DNA of 64,000 nucleotides, taken from Zantedeschia hybrid cultivar (taxonomy: Eukaryota > Streptophyta > Magnoliopsida > Alismatales > Araceae). The stretch's first letter is position 1; each line of letters starts with the position of its first letter. This document shows positions 11,286-21,872 of this stretch, piece by piece. Below the pieces are notes generated by a model. It did no database searches, was not told where the DNA came from, and was given only the letters and a program-made list of their open reading frames with translations. Where the stretch lies: contig JARZZO010000001.1 in assembly GCA_030544215.1 (NCBI GenBank), positions 44,609,098-44,673,097 of the forward strand, read 5' to 3'. A program made the position numbers and the translations under genes.

Positions 11286-12445
11286 TTGATGCTTCTCCTC
11301 CCTAAGAAAGATTATAAAGGGCTTAGTTACAAAATGAGGCTATTGTATTCTATACTAAGAATATCAATTGTCAACATTGTTAAACTTAGAATATCAATTA
11401 TCTACATTGTTAAACTATTACTCTACTCTTGTACTACAATTTTAGTCAAAGAGTTACTCAGACCTCATCAAAAGGCAGCTTGCATGACCATCAATTACCT
11501 CAAATGTACTTTATTTTCCATTTTCAAACACACTAAACTGACTTAAACATTCATTATTTCCCTTCCCTTAATCTTTCTTTCCTCTCGTAATCTCTTTTTT
11601 TCCCTGTCTCATCTAGGTTCTCAAGAATTCAACTTCTCGATAAACAAATAAAAAAAAATATACTTCGCTTTAGGTCATTGTTAAATTATACATTTCATTG
11701 TTAGTCGACTCATCTAGGTATTTATTTATTTAAATTATGATATTGCTTAGCAAACACAAACTTAAGAACATATTGGCTCCATACTGTCATTTATGGCCTA
11801 TTTTCTTATAAGACTGCATACTAGGATACATCGAGAAAACACATACAAGAGTGAACTTATGTGGTATAACTTCTATCGTAAATCAATCAATCGACTAAAC
11901 TTAATGTGCAAACTTAGTGCGCAGTCCTAACTGGGAATTGCTTACCAAGAACGACAAATCTCCTCTTTGCCTATAACTAGAAACACTAGTGCTTCACCCT
12001 CAAGAAAACATAGAGTCTATTCATATAGTGGGCCAATACTGTGAACTAAACTAATTATGGCTTCAAAAGGGTTCTATAATAGGAGTATTTGAATAACATA
12101 AGATCCAATGTTCATCATTTCAAGACAATAATTCTTTCATAAGGATAACATTTATTAAGTAGTTCCTTATGTGGCTCAATTTTATCAAGCCTTTCTCTGC
12201 ATCTTGTTGATTCTTAACTCGTATGTGTATGCCATTTAACGTCACCAATCCTAAAATGTAAAAACATGTTAAGTAAAAATTTAATATGGCAGACTTATGC
12301 ATTATATATTCTAGGCCCACAATATTAATTCCTATATTACTAAACTATCAGTATACTTTTTTGTTTAAATTTGAATCAAACAAACTAGCCATTCTAGTCT
12401 ATTAAATTGATAAGATAATTCCTTGGTCTACTAATCAGAAGCTCT
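11286..12445. other. AT-rich segment between satellite blocks
   Basis: No gene is visible. A 30-bp unit ('agaatatcaattgtcaacat') is duplicated in tandem at about 11356-11410. From about 12211 to 12445 there is a block whose diverged direct copy lies at about 12893-13170 (landmarks 'tatgccattta', 'tttgtttaaatttgaatca'). Confidence 0.5.
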
Positions 12446-13812
12446 AAACTCCTAAAGGAGCAAAAATGTATCACCTTACCTGAAAGGAGAAGATTCATCA
12501 AAGTTTGAGTTGCTACTGAGATTTTGCCGAGCTGCCCCCAATTCAATGGCCCCAACTACTTCCTAAAAAATGCAAATCTTATCAATGTTAAAGATAGAAA
12601 CCAAAGGAACGAGAATGTGTCACCTTACCTGAAAGGAGATTCATCGAAGACAGAGTAGTAACTGAGATATTGTCGAGTTGCCCCTGATTTGATGCCTCCA
12701 ACTACTTACTAAAGTCAGAAACCTGAGGAGTAAGAATGTATCACCTTACCTAAAAGGAGATTCTTTGAAGTATGAGTCGCTGTTGAGATATTGTCAAGCT
12801 GCCCCCAAATTGATGCCTCCTACTTACTACTAGGACTACAAATCTTATGCTAAAAAGAGTAGAAATGTAGATATCCTACGCAAAACTATAAATCTTAACT
12901 CACATGCATATGCCATTTATCGTCACTATAGTCCTAGTATATAAAAACACGAGAATTACAATTTTAATATGGTAAACTTATGCATATCCTACGAAAAAAC
13001 GCAATCAACCTTATATGCATTATATATGCTAGGCCCCCATATTATTAAACTATCAATATACTTTTTCGTTTAAATTTGAATCAAACACTCTAACATTCTA
13101 GTTTATTAAAAAATTAACATCTAATATAAGATAATTTATTGGTCTTATAACTAATCAAAAACTCAAAACCAGAGGAGCAAAAATATATCACTTTACCTAA
13201 AAGGAGGAGATTCATCGAAGTCTGAGTTACAGTTGAGATGTTATTGAGCTGCCCCTAATTTAATGGTCCCAACTATGTTAAAGTTAGACACCAAAGGAGC
13301 AACCTAGAAGGAGACTCATCAAAGTCTAAGTTGCTGATGAGGCATTGTCGAGCTGCCCCTAATTTGATGCCTCCAAATACTTACTAAAACTTGGAAATCT
13401 TTTCTATGTCAAAGTTAGAAACCTAATGAGGAGTAAGAATGTACCATCTTACCTAAAAGGAGATTCACCAAAGTCTGAGTTGCTACTGAGATATTGTCGA
13501 GCTGCCCCTGATTTGATGCCTTCAACTACTTATTAAAGCCTACAAATCTTTTTTTATGTTAAAGTTCTAAACCAAAGGAGGAGTAAGAACGTACCACCTT
13601 ACCCGAAAGGAGATTCTCCAAAGTCTGAGTTGCTATTGAGATATAGTCGAGCTGCCCCTAAATTGATACCTCCTACTCACTACTAGGAACTATAAAATCT
13701 TATGTTAAAGGAGGAGCAGAAACGTATTACCTTACCGAAAAGGAGATTTGTCGAAGAATGATTTGCTACTAAGATATTGTCGAGCTGCCCCTAATTTGTT
13801 GGCTCCAACTAG
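12446..13812. repeat. ~150-bp satellite array, third segment with interleaved 240-bp block
   Basis: Satellite units resume at about 12446-12892 and again at 13171-13812. Between them lies the second copy of the ~240-270-bp non-satellite block first seen at 12211-12445. The order block, satellite, block, satellite suggests that a composite unit was duplicated. The last units end at the miniature hAT that begins at 13810. Confidence 0.75.
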
Positions 13813-14415
13813 GGGTGGCCACGAGCCGAGCTAAGCCGAGCTACAACTCGTTCGAGTTAAACTTAACTAAGATTATTCAGCTCGAGCTCGAGTCCGAGCC
13901 TCCTGATGCGGGATAGCAAGGAAGGAGACCGGATGAAGGAAGAAGAGAGGGGGTTGGGGAAGAAGCTAGGGCTTCGTGCCCTCACATAGGTTCTCGTCCC
14001 ATCTCGGGAGAAAACGCACAGCGGCTGCTCTTCATTTCAAAATCTTCTTCAATGCCTCCCAAAGGAGGGTTACAAGACAATAAATAGAGACTCCCCAAAT
14101 AAACCCTAACACTAAAGACCAAAATACCCCTTATTCAAAATAAAAGGAATAAAATAGGGCTAAATCTTTAAAAAAAAGAAAATACATTAATTGGGCCTTT
14201 AATGGGCCAAACAAAATATAAAATGGGCCCCGAACTCCATTCAGCAGCCTCTGAATTCCCATTATTCTCCCCAGGTTCGAAAAAATTCGTCCTCGAATTT
14301 TAAAGTGAGTCAGAATAAGTATGCGGACGACTGGATCATCAGTAAGAGTCTTCAAGCAGAGGATCATCTCAAGAACCACAAACCGGTCTGCTACATGTGA
14401 ATCATAAAAGTCTTG

Positions 14416-15198
14416 TCATACCATGTCCATCGAAGACGTTAACAAATCATACGTGCCATCATGTAGGGTAGCTATCATTACACTCTCAGTAAGTGTTGGA
14501 CGAGGCTTTGATTGAGCAAAAACATCCTCAGCAATAAGATATAAGCCTGCCTCAACAAATAATTCATGATCCCATGAGACAATATGAACTAGTGCAGTAT
14601 CAAGTAGACCATAACTAAACACATCATCAGAGATACGATTCAATCCTGACCGTCTAAACAAAGCATGATCCCAACTGTTAACCATATATCTTGCATCAAC
14701 CTCGAACACTGTATCAACGGTCATATGTAGTCCCGATACCATGAACAAGTCGTGATCCCAACCAGTAATAGGTGATGGTATCACTTTAGGGAAACAGACT
14801 AAATACAACTGTTGAAGCTTCTCCCGATCCTGATAAGTGGCATTGAGAATACGAAAGGATGCCTAGTACCCCTCAGGTCGTATAAGATGATCCCGCCTAG
14901 TGGGATTAATCACAACTTGTCGCTCGTCCATCCATTCGCTACCCAAACTGATATTTGAACCACGTGGTAAAATCTTGCACCATGCATCATCATAATACAT
15001 GACGGTTCGGGAAGTGCTTTTGCTCCTTAAGAGATGGAAAAACGACACATAGACTCGGTCTCCAGAGACAATTACGTAATCCGTTTGGGAGATAGAATCT
15101 ACAATAGATTGTGAAATAGAATTGCCGAACCGAATTGCATCGAGATACACCCGAGCTTGCGTGGAATTAGGTAGATTTACCTTAAAGCTAAAATCCAT
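14416..15198 (-). pseudogene. Unrecognised ORF in LTR element D, with a three-fold WDH repeat and one stop
   Basis: The minus strand reads as one frame of 261 codons from an ATG at 15198 to a stop at 14416-14418, broken only by a TAG at 14863-14865. The second half holds three units of ~25-33 residues with the pattern WDHxLFxxxGLxxIxDDVF. The first half has SGDRVYVSFFHLL and a MYYDDAWCK stretch. I recognise no family. It is not gag-like (no CCHC knuckle) and shows no signal peptide or clear membrane segment. It sits between the GC-rich interior and the 3' end, where some gypsy elements carry an extra ORF. It may be a captured host gene or a lineage-specific element gene. Confidence 0.5.
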
Positions 15199-15654
15199 GG
15201 TGAGGAAACGTACCTAAGATTCCTAATTGTAAGAACAAATCGGTTCTACAAGAGCAGGTGGCACGTAGAACAAAGCACTACAGGCTGAGACAGCGCTGGA
15301 CGAGGTCCGCCTTGCTGCAAAGATGCCAACGGTACGATCGGCGCAAGAATCGGAGCTCAAATCACCAACCTTGGTATGTGTGCAAAAGTGGCACATAAAA
15401 CGAGGTAAAGAGGACACTGGCTGCTGCGAAATTAGTTCTCCGGGAGTCTAGCATGCAAATCAAGGCGACTGACGCGGGCCTCAGGATGCGTGATCGGGGT
15501 CTTCGGTATGCGTGCAGAAGTGGCACACAAAATGAGGCAGACCGGAGAGGCAACACATTGAATCTAGATAGACTTCATCGATACGAATCCGCCGGTGCGA
15601 AAGGCACGCAAATCCGAGCATAGACGAGATCATGGCACTGGCGATGCGATACAA

Positions 15655-15900
15655 TCTCTTGTTGCACCACTGGGTACACTACACTGGACCAGGTCTGGAC
15701 TGGCTGGGACCTGATCGAACCCTGGCTCAGACCAGGACTGAACCAGATGGCTTGGACCACCTTGATTTCTTAAGACCTGGTCAGGTCGGTAACAACTTAA
15801 CCCTGGGCTCTTCTTAAGGGAGAATGGCTCAGACCAGGCCTTGATTGGGTTCAAACCCAGGTCCGATCAGCCTGGTTGACTTGGCTTGACCAGGTTCTCT
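15655..15900. repeat. GACCAGG-motif cluster inside LTR element D
   Basis: Within ~245 bp the motif GACCAGG or its complement CCTGGTC, with near variants such as 'cagaccagg' and 'gaccaggtc', occurs about eight times on both strands. I see no fixed period. It lies just left of the GC-rich interior segment. Confidence 0.45.
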
Positions 15901-15944
15901 TCTTTAAAGGGCACGTGCCCTTCTTCTTCCTCCTTTCTTATTTC

Positions 15945-16560
15945 CTCTTCAACCCTAACAAGGAGATAGAGAGGGAGAGGCGATGGCGGCAGAGGGCTGG
16001 GCCGGCGGATCGGCGGCACCGGCGAATGCGCCGATGGCAGGGCCAGACGACTGATTCGGGGTCTTCTTCTCCTCCCCGAGGGCTACTAGTAGCCCTAGTT
16101 GCAGAGGGATCAAAGAGCGGCAGGAGCGGTCGCAACGACAGTGGCAACGGTGCCGGCGAGGGCCAGCGATGATTACGACGGCGCCGACGGCACCGGCTGG
16201 TGCCTGCAGCAGCAACGATGCTGCCCGCAGTTGCCGCTGGTGGCGTCTGCAGTTGAGGCAGACGGTGGCTCCGATGGCGCCGGTGGCGCTGATCGACGGC
16301 GGCGGTGGCTCCAACTCCGACTGCTCCTGTTGCCGCCGGTGAGGCCTTGTCGTTGAGCTGTTGTCCGCAGTTTCTCGCGTGGCTTCGGGGTCTCCTGTGG
16401 TCGGAGATCTATGGAGGGTGGGGGTAGGTGACGGGGTCCCAACAGCAATGGAGGATGACGGCGGAGGCTCCAACGGAGCCAGTCGACGACGACGATGGCT
16501 CTGGTGGAGCCATGCGACGGCGACAACAACCCCAGGTAAGTCACTGCCCTCCTCTCCTTT
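15945..16560. other. GC-rich island inside LTR element D
   Basis: Base composition jumps from AT-rich surroundings to strongly GC-rich, with trinucleotide-like GGC/GCC/GAC repetition, so long ORFs occur on both strands (for example 15955-16668 on the minus strand) without recognisable domains. On the plus strand a pyrimidine-rich leader is followed by an ATG GCG GCA start near 15982, and a consensus 5' splice site CAG|GTAAGT lies with its GT at 16536. This looks like a captured first exon of a host gene, but the open frame after that ATG is short. Confidence 0.35.
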
Positions 16561-17200
16561 TTCTTCTGTTGCTGCAAACCCAACCGAAGGAAAGGAACTG
16601 GAAGGGGACGGAGAGGAGAGAGATGAAGGGAGGGTTTTCACAGGACTTGGGTCATGGGAATGACCCAAAAGCCTTGCTCTAATACCAATTTGATGCGAGA
16701 CAGTAAGGAAGGAGACCGGATGAAGGAAGAAGAGAGGGGGTTGGAGAAGAAGCTAGGGCTTTGTGCCCTCACATAGGTTCTCGTCCCATCTCGGGAGAAA
16801 ATGCACAGCGGCTGCTCTTCATTTCAAAATCTTCTTAATGCCTCCCAAAGGAGGGTTACAAGACAATAAATAAAGACTCCCCAAAGAAACCCTAACACTA
16901 AGGACCAAAATACCCCTTATTCAAAATAAAAGGAATAAAACAGGGCTAAATCTTTAAAAAAAGAAAATACATCAATTGGGCCTTTAATGGGCCAAACAAA
17001 ATGTAAAATGGGCCCCGAAATCTGTTCAGCAGCCTTTGAATTCCCATCACCTCCCCTAAGCTCATTTTGTGGGCTCGAGCTTGGCTCGCCGAGAAAGGAA
17101 CTCAGCTCAAATTCAGCTCGAGCTCAGCTTGTTAAAGCACTATTTACTTAGCCAATAAACTAAGTTTACCCAACTAGAAACAATCAAATCGCTAAGCTCG

Positions 17201-17793
17201 AGAAGGTGCAATAGAGGGAGGCTTGAGATTTAAAGAGAAAGTGGGGTAAAGTTTTTGTAAAGTAACCGATGTCGGACGGACTAAGGCCCAAATATGAATC
17301 CCACCTTTGGGGGGGGTTGTACAGGAAAAGGAGGCTCGCCTACATACTCCCGTCAAGATGGACCCACACATATTCGACCCACTCCAGGTTGGTTTGGAGC
17401 CTTAGAGGTCCCTTGCCACAAAATTCATCTTCTCTTACAGGCTAGAGAAACACACCGTGTAGCAACCCCCACTTCCTTGGGTGGGCTCAGCTACCACCAC
17501 CTCCCTCATCTACCACCCTATATTGCACTAGCCTACCAGGCCTCTATAGGTTGGTGCAGGAAACGACCTGCTATGGCAAGGGGGTAATGTTGAACATACC
17601 CAAATGCCATGATCTCTTAGAGCGAGCGGGGTGCCAGAGTTTTGGCATCTGCGTGATTGGCCAGGAGGTGGTCATAGACGATAGAGTAGTAATAGGTCCT
17701 AGACATGCTGCAAACAACCTTGGTCTCGTACTAGGCAATGTGGTTTCAAATTCCAGTATATTGCCAAAACAAAAAGTTAAACTATCACACTAG
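17201..17793. other. Unassigned segment
   Basis: About 590 bp with no recognisable gene. A plus-strand reading frame at 17294-17587 is open for 97 codons but has no domain I know. A G run (17306-17313) lies at its start. The right edge at about 17794 is where L1 ORF1 similarity begins. Confidence 0.3.
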
Positions 17794-19450
17794 TTAGAAG
17801 CTTAGTCAAACACTTAAGTATACTTTAAATAAGGCACCTTGTTGTCCAATCGGTAAGAAAACCTGAATTTGAAAATTGAATGCATTATGAATTTGTAACC
17901 ATGTGTCTATGAGCGTCTTGATTCTTGACTTTACCCTATTCAATGTGCAGATCTGACATAAATCCTTCCTCCTCCTACACTTGCTGCTTTTGTAGCATTG
18001 AAGGATTACCACAATTAGCACCAGAAGATTTGCTGGCACTATGCTGGTTTTTCTGTGAAGAAGCTTCCAAAGATTGCAGGTGACTCTGGATAATCTTGTG
18101 ACCAGGAGATCCTTCTGTGACAATGCATCTCGCCTTCCTTGATTCCCAAAATCAGAAAGATTGCTGGGGATATTCAGACTCTTTGTAGGAGCACAAGATC
18201 TATTGCCAGCTCATTTTCTTCTTTCTCTGATGTGCTTGTATCAGAAGTGTCCTACTCTTACCTGCCTTTGATTCACAGAGACCTCCTACAATTTGGGATG
18301 CTAATTGGGAAACAGCGTCTCTCCATGCAACATCAGCGGAATACAAGTTTTCCCCTTTCTTTATTATTTTCCACAAAAATGTATACTTTGACTCAGCGGC
18401 ATTTGTGGAATGAACAAACTCATCATGACTAGACTGCAAATGCCCAGTTAAATTGACTCGGCTGAGTTCAAATTGGCAGAATCGGTTATCTTCTTCCTCT
18501 GAACTTGGCTCTTTTCAAGTGGACAGATTCGACCTTCCAATCATCTTGTACGATCTTACAACTTCCGCGTATGTCGAATCCATGGAGCTGGAACAAGAAG
18601 CTTGTTCACAACTGTTTCGGATTAAAAATCCAATGTATGCCATCTCAACTTCATACTATTCCGAATATCAAAAAATTGACCAACTGACACCCATATACGA
18701 GCGAACTCCAAACTATCCATTCTAAAGTCGCTTCATCAACTTCTTATAAACTGTCAAAAGCTTCAATAGTGCTGTAAAACATTTCCTCACTCCATAATTG
18801 CAAAGGGACTCCACAAAGAGGACACCAATAATTTTCTTTATGTCTGCAGATTTTGAACTAGAACCCAATGTATACTCATCCCATTGAATATATGAACTTA
18901 AAAATTGTTTACTAAGGACTGCATATACCTGTAAGATTCATGCAATAAATCTCTTGCTATCAAGGAACCAAATTCTGCTGCTTTGCCCTGACGACGAATA
19001 TGATTGCAGAGCGCTGATGATGCCCTTCCTAGCAAATGGCCCACTGAGAATCGAACCCTTCAAACAAAGCTCTAACCTCTTAATATTGTTATCATATGCT
19101 GGACATGACATGTATCTACTAACACAGTTTTGACAGCCTTCTTATCTGAAAACTCTGCTCCCCCCTTGGAGTAAGTGACTACTTCTGGATTCAATGTAAA
19201 CCTACGGTTACAAATTGAACTTCGATGACGGATAGTATTACACCTCCAAAAAATGATAGCTTTGCGGCATAGAGAAACATGATGCCCTTTCTCTATACAA
19301 CAGAAACAATTATTGCTGTAGACACTAGGTCTCCAAGGATTTGCAGACAAAGACCTCCGCTTACCTGAAGTTGAAGAAATCTCTGTTTACCTCTTTCTGC
19401 ACATATTCTTCTAGTTGTGCCCTGGGAATAGCCCTGTTATCCTAGGTCTT
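17794..19450 (-). pseudogene. L1 LINE ORF1 remnant
   Basis: Reading down the minus strand from about 19350 there are two zinc knuckles, CFCCIEKGHHVSLC and CRCN-type GHRSSIC (19310-19200), then a WCPLCGVPLQLWSEE segment near 18820. That segment is typical of the RNA-binding domain (DUF4283-like) of plant L1 ORF1 proteins. A low-complexity Ser/Gln-rich tail lies near 18100-17950. Stops and frameshifts break every part. ORF2 does not follow: similarity ends near 17794, so the element is 3'-truncated or rearranged. In the cell ORF1 protein would bind L1 RNA. Confidence 0.6.
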
Positions 19451-19559
19451 CCCCGCTCTCTTGTTGTTGCCATCATTCACTCCATCTCCCTCTCCCTCTC
19501 CATCGCTCTCTCCATCCCTTGCCGCTCTTTTGTATTACAATTTCTCAACATTTTGTCCC

Positions 19560-20520
19560 ACTGCTTTTGAAAGCCATGGAGAAGCATAATATTCCAGACA
19601 AACTACGAGAAGGCCATGTCATAGGCCTTGTTAAAATCTAACTTGCAAACCAGCACTGTAGTTTCCTTTTATTCATTGAATAATGCACCTCATGAGTCAT
19701 CATAAAAGCATCAAACAGCTTCCTGCCTGCACTAAATGCATTCTGATTCTCTTCAATGAGCTTGCTGATAACTCTTCCTGACTCACTGTCAACACCTTAG
19801 TTAAAGATCTTGTAGGCTTCATTCAGCAGACATATTGGCCTAAAATCCTTCAATTCAATGGCTTCCTCCTCTTTAGTTATGAGGACATGAAAATCTGATT
19901 CACATTCACTACCCATTCACCTTTCGAACCAGTCCCAAATCACCTTGATAACGTCCTCCTTGTGGATATCCCAAAAATTCTTCTAAATGACCATATGGAA
20001 ACAATCCGACCCTGGGGCTTTATCTCCTCCCAAACTAAAGACACAATCAACAATCTTCTCATTCAGTTCAGATACCAAAGCTGTTTTTCCTGCACTATTT
20101 ATCTGAAAATCTCTGTATAATTACAGAAAGGTTATGATTTGTTCTGCAATAATGCCTTCCTCTTCAATCTAGTTACCATCCACCTTAAGCAAGGATATGA
20201 AGTTCTGCTTTCTTGCATTGGCAATCATATGGAATAATCTAGTACTGAGATCTCCCTCCTTTAGCCAAAGAGTCTCAGATCTTTCTCTCCACCTAATCTC
20301 TCCTCCATGTTCAATTCCCCAAAAGCAAATCTTAAGTTGGTTAGTTGTACCTTTTCCTGTAATGCAAGACAATTGCTTTCCTCATCCAATTTCAATTTCC
20401 TTGTTTAATCCAATAACTCATTTTTAACTTTGAAGCAATCTTCCCTCCATTTAGTTGCCCACACATTGATTTCTCTATTCAAGGTTCTAAGTTTACAAGC
20501 TAGTCTATTCATAAACACCT
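19560..20520 (-). pseudogene. L1 LINE ORF2 fragment (linker and start of reverse transcriptase)
   Basis: The minus strand encodes the segment before the reverse transcriptase, including the ETLWLKEGD and RLFHMIANARK motifs (20290-20200). Next come KAPGSDCFHMV (about 20020) and AIELKDFRPICLLN (about 19850), the conserved entry into the plant L1 reverse transcriptase. Similarity is lost near 19560, before the catalytic FADD motif. Because this ORF2 piece lies upstream (in the minus sense) of the ORF1 remnant at 17794-19450, the two are separate or rearranged insertions. Confidence 0.65.
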
Positions 20521-20939
20521 GTGGGTTCCACTCACTGAACCGGGGTCGTAGCCCCTCCATCTCGTTTTGTCTAGACCACACTCGAGCTTGACCTAGTCCA
20601 AAACTGATCCAGTCATAGCCCAGTGGCTAGACCACACCACCACGGGCCCATCCTCCTTATACACCAAAGCTCCAGCGCCTCTGTACGTCGGATCCCCGTG
20701 GTCCATTTGTGCATCAAGGCAGTGTAACAGCAAGGATACTGTACTTCCTTCATTCCCAAGGTTAACCATATCGTACCGGATCGTACCGACTCGTACAAGC
20801 CGACTTGGATCTGGGCGGACCCGATGCGCTGGCACGGTCGACTCGCCCGAGTCGCTTTGAACCGCCACTGGATCGCATCGACCCGGTTTGTATCGGGCCG
20901 GATTGCACCATCTCACAGTGAACTGGTTCGATCCGGCCC

Positions 20940-21872
20940 GATACACGTCGAGTCGCTCAGATCCGGCCCGAGACGCTGCGATCCGATATGATGCGGGGCT
21001 TTAAACCCCTAAAACTGTCCGCAACATTTCTGTTCGGATAGAAACGCACCAGAAGCAGGAAACGCACCCTTCCCCTTCCCCCCTTTTCTTGCTTCCATTT
21101 CTCTTGGTGTTTTTGAAAAATCCAAGCATTTTTTAAGGTTTGAAGATGATTTTATTGGAAAGGAAAGGGGTTTTCTAGCTCTTTGGAACGTTTTCATCTA
21201 GTTTCAACAAGGTAAGCATCCGAACCCTAAGTTTTTTTTTATTTTCCTCTTCTTTTCTTGTTGTTTGATGTTCTATAGGGTATTAAGAGATAATCAAGAG
21301 GTAGATCTATTTATATGATGATGGGCATGGATCTATGAGTTTCACATGTTTGCTTAAAATTTCATTCAAAATGTTAAGTTATGAAAATTAATGTATTAAT
21401 GTGATTATTAAAATATGAAATAATATTTAAAATATAAATTAATTTACAAATTGTCTATTTTATATTCTAGAAGTAAAAAATGATTAGATTTAGATCTATG
21501 TTTTAACTTGTATGTTTTAAGTATAAATTTTTAGTTTGAAATCTTATTTTTAAGTAATTAAATTAGTTAATGGTATTATATAGTATTACTTAATAATGTT
21601 TAAATGTGATACTTGTAGTCTTGTATATAAATTTTGGACATGCCCTCAACTTATATTTATGTTCTTCATACATGTTAAGTTATGTTTTTATAAATATGTT
21701 CAAATAATGTTGTAATTTATGTAATTTGTTAAGTATATGTTAATGATTTATTTATTTTCGTAATTTAATATTTAATAATTATTTAATATTTGTTAAGTTA
21801 TGTTTTTATACTATTCTTACTTGTTATTTAATGTATTTGTTTGTTCTTATTTCTTTTTTCTTTGTTGTCATT
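20940..21872 (+). other. hAT-2 5' leader and first intron
   Basis: The leader contains a 5' splice site at 'aacaag|gtaagc' (GT at 21212) and a 3' splice site at 'gttgtcattag' ending 21872, which gives a ~660-bp AT-rich intron in the 5' region. The next exon is open from 21873 and runs into the BED finger. The exact leader start is not visible. Confidence 0.4.

Larger units (their letters stand above)
13904..17049 (-). mobile_element. Non-autonomous LTR retrotransposon D
   Basis: The two LTRs are at 13904-14264 and 16691-17049 (about 360 bp, roughly 20 differences). The element is flanked by an exact 5-bp duplication, cctcc, at 13899-13903 and 17050-17054. On the minus strand each LTR begins TGATG and ends near CGCATCA. 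The minus-strand primer-binding site abuts the LTR at 16676-16687 (TGGTATTAGAGC, one mismatch to the initiator-Met type). At the other end 'attcgaggacgaatttt' followed by 'ctggggagaa' precedes the LTR, as in many plant gypsy elements. The interior (~2.4 kb) has no protease, reverse transcriptase or integrase, so it would depend on another element's proteins. LTR divergence suggests moderate age. Confidence 0.85.
13810..17200. mobile_element. Truncated miniature hAT-like element that hosts LTR element D
   Basis: The left part (13810-13903) begins TAGGGGTGGCCACGAGCC and is full of GAGCTCG/CGAGC motifs, typical of plant hAT miniature elements with TAGGGGTG-type ends. The same motif style resumes at about 17055-17200 ('gggctcgagcttggctcg'). 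No matching right terminal repeat is visible, so the right end is probably lost and its coordinate is approximate. LTR element D sits inside it. Confidence 0.45.

Noticed and set aside
8861..13812. CRISPR-like array
   Set aside because: The repeated units are ~150 bp, adjoin each other without unique spacers and are heavily diverged. This is plant satellite DNA.
16099..16682. Overlapping Ala/Ser/Arg-rich frames in the GC-rich island
   Set aside because: High GC lowers stop frequency, so all six frames stay open. I kept the island as a feature but not these frames as genes.
17294..17587. Host gene exon
   Set aside because: Open for 97 codons but with Pro/His-rich peptide, a G run at its start, no splice context and no recognised domain.
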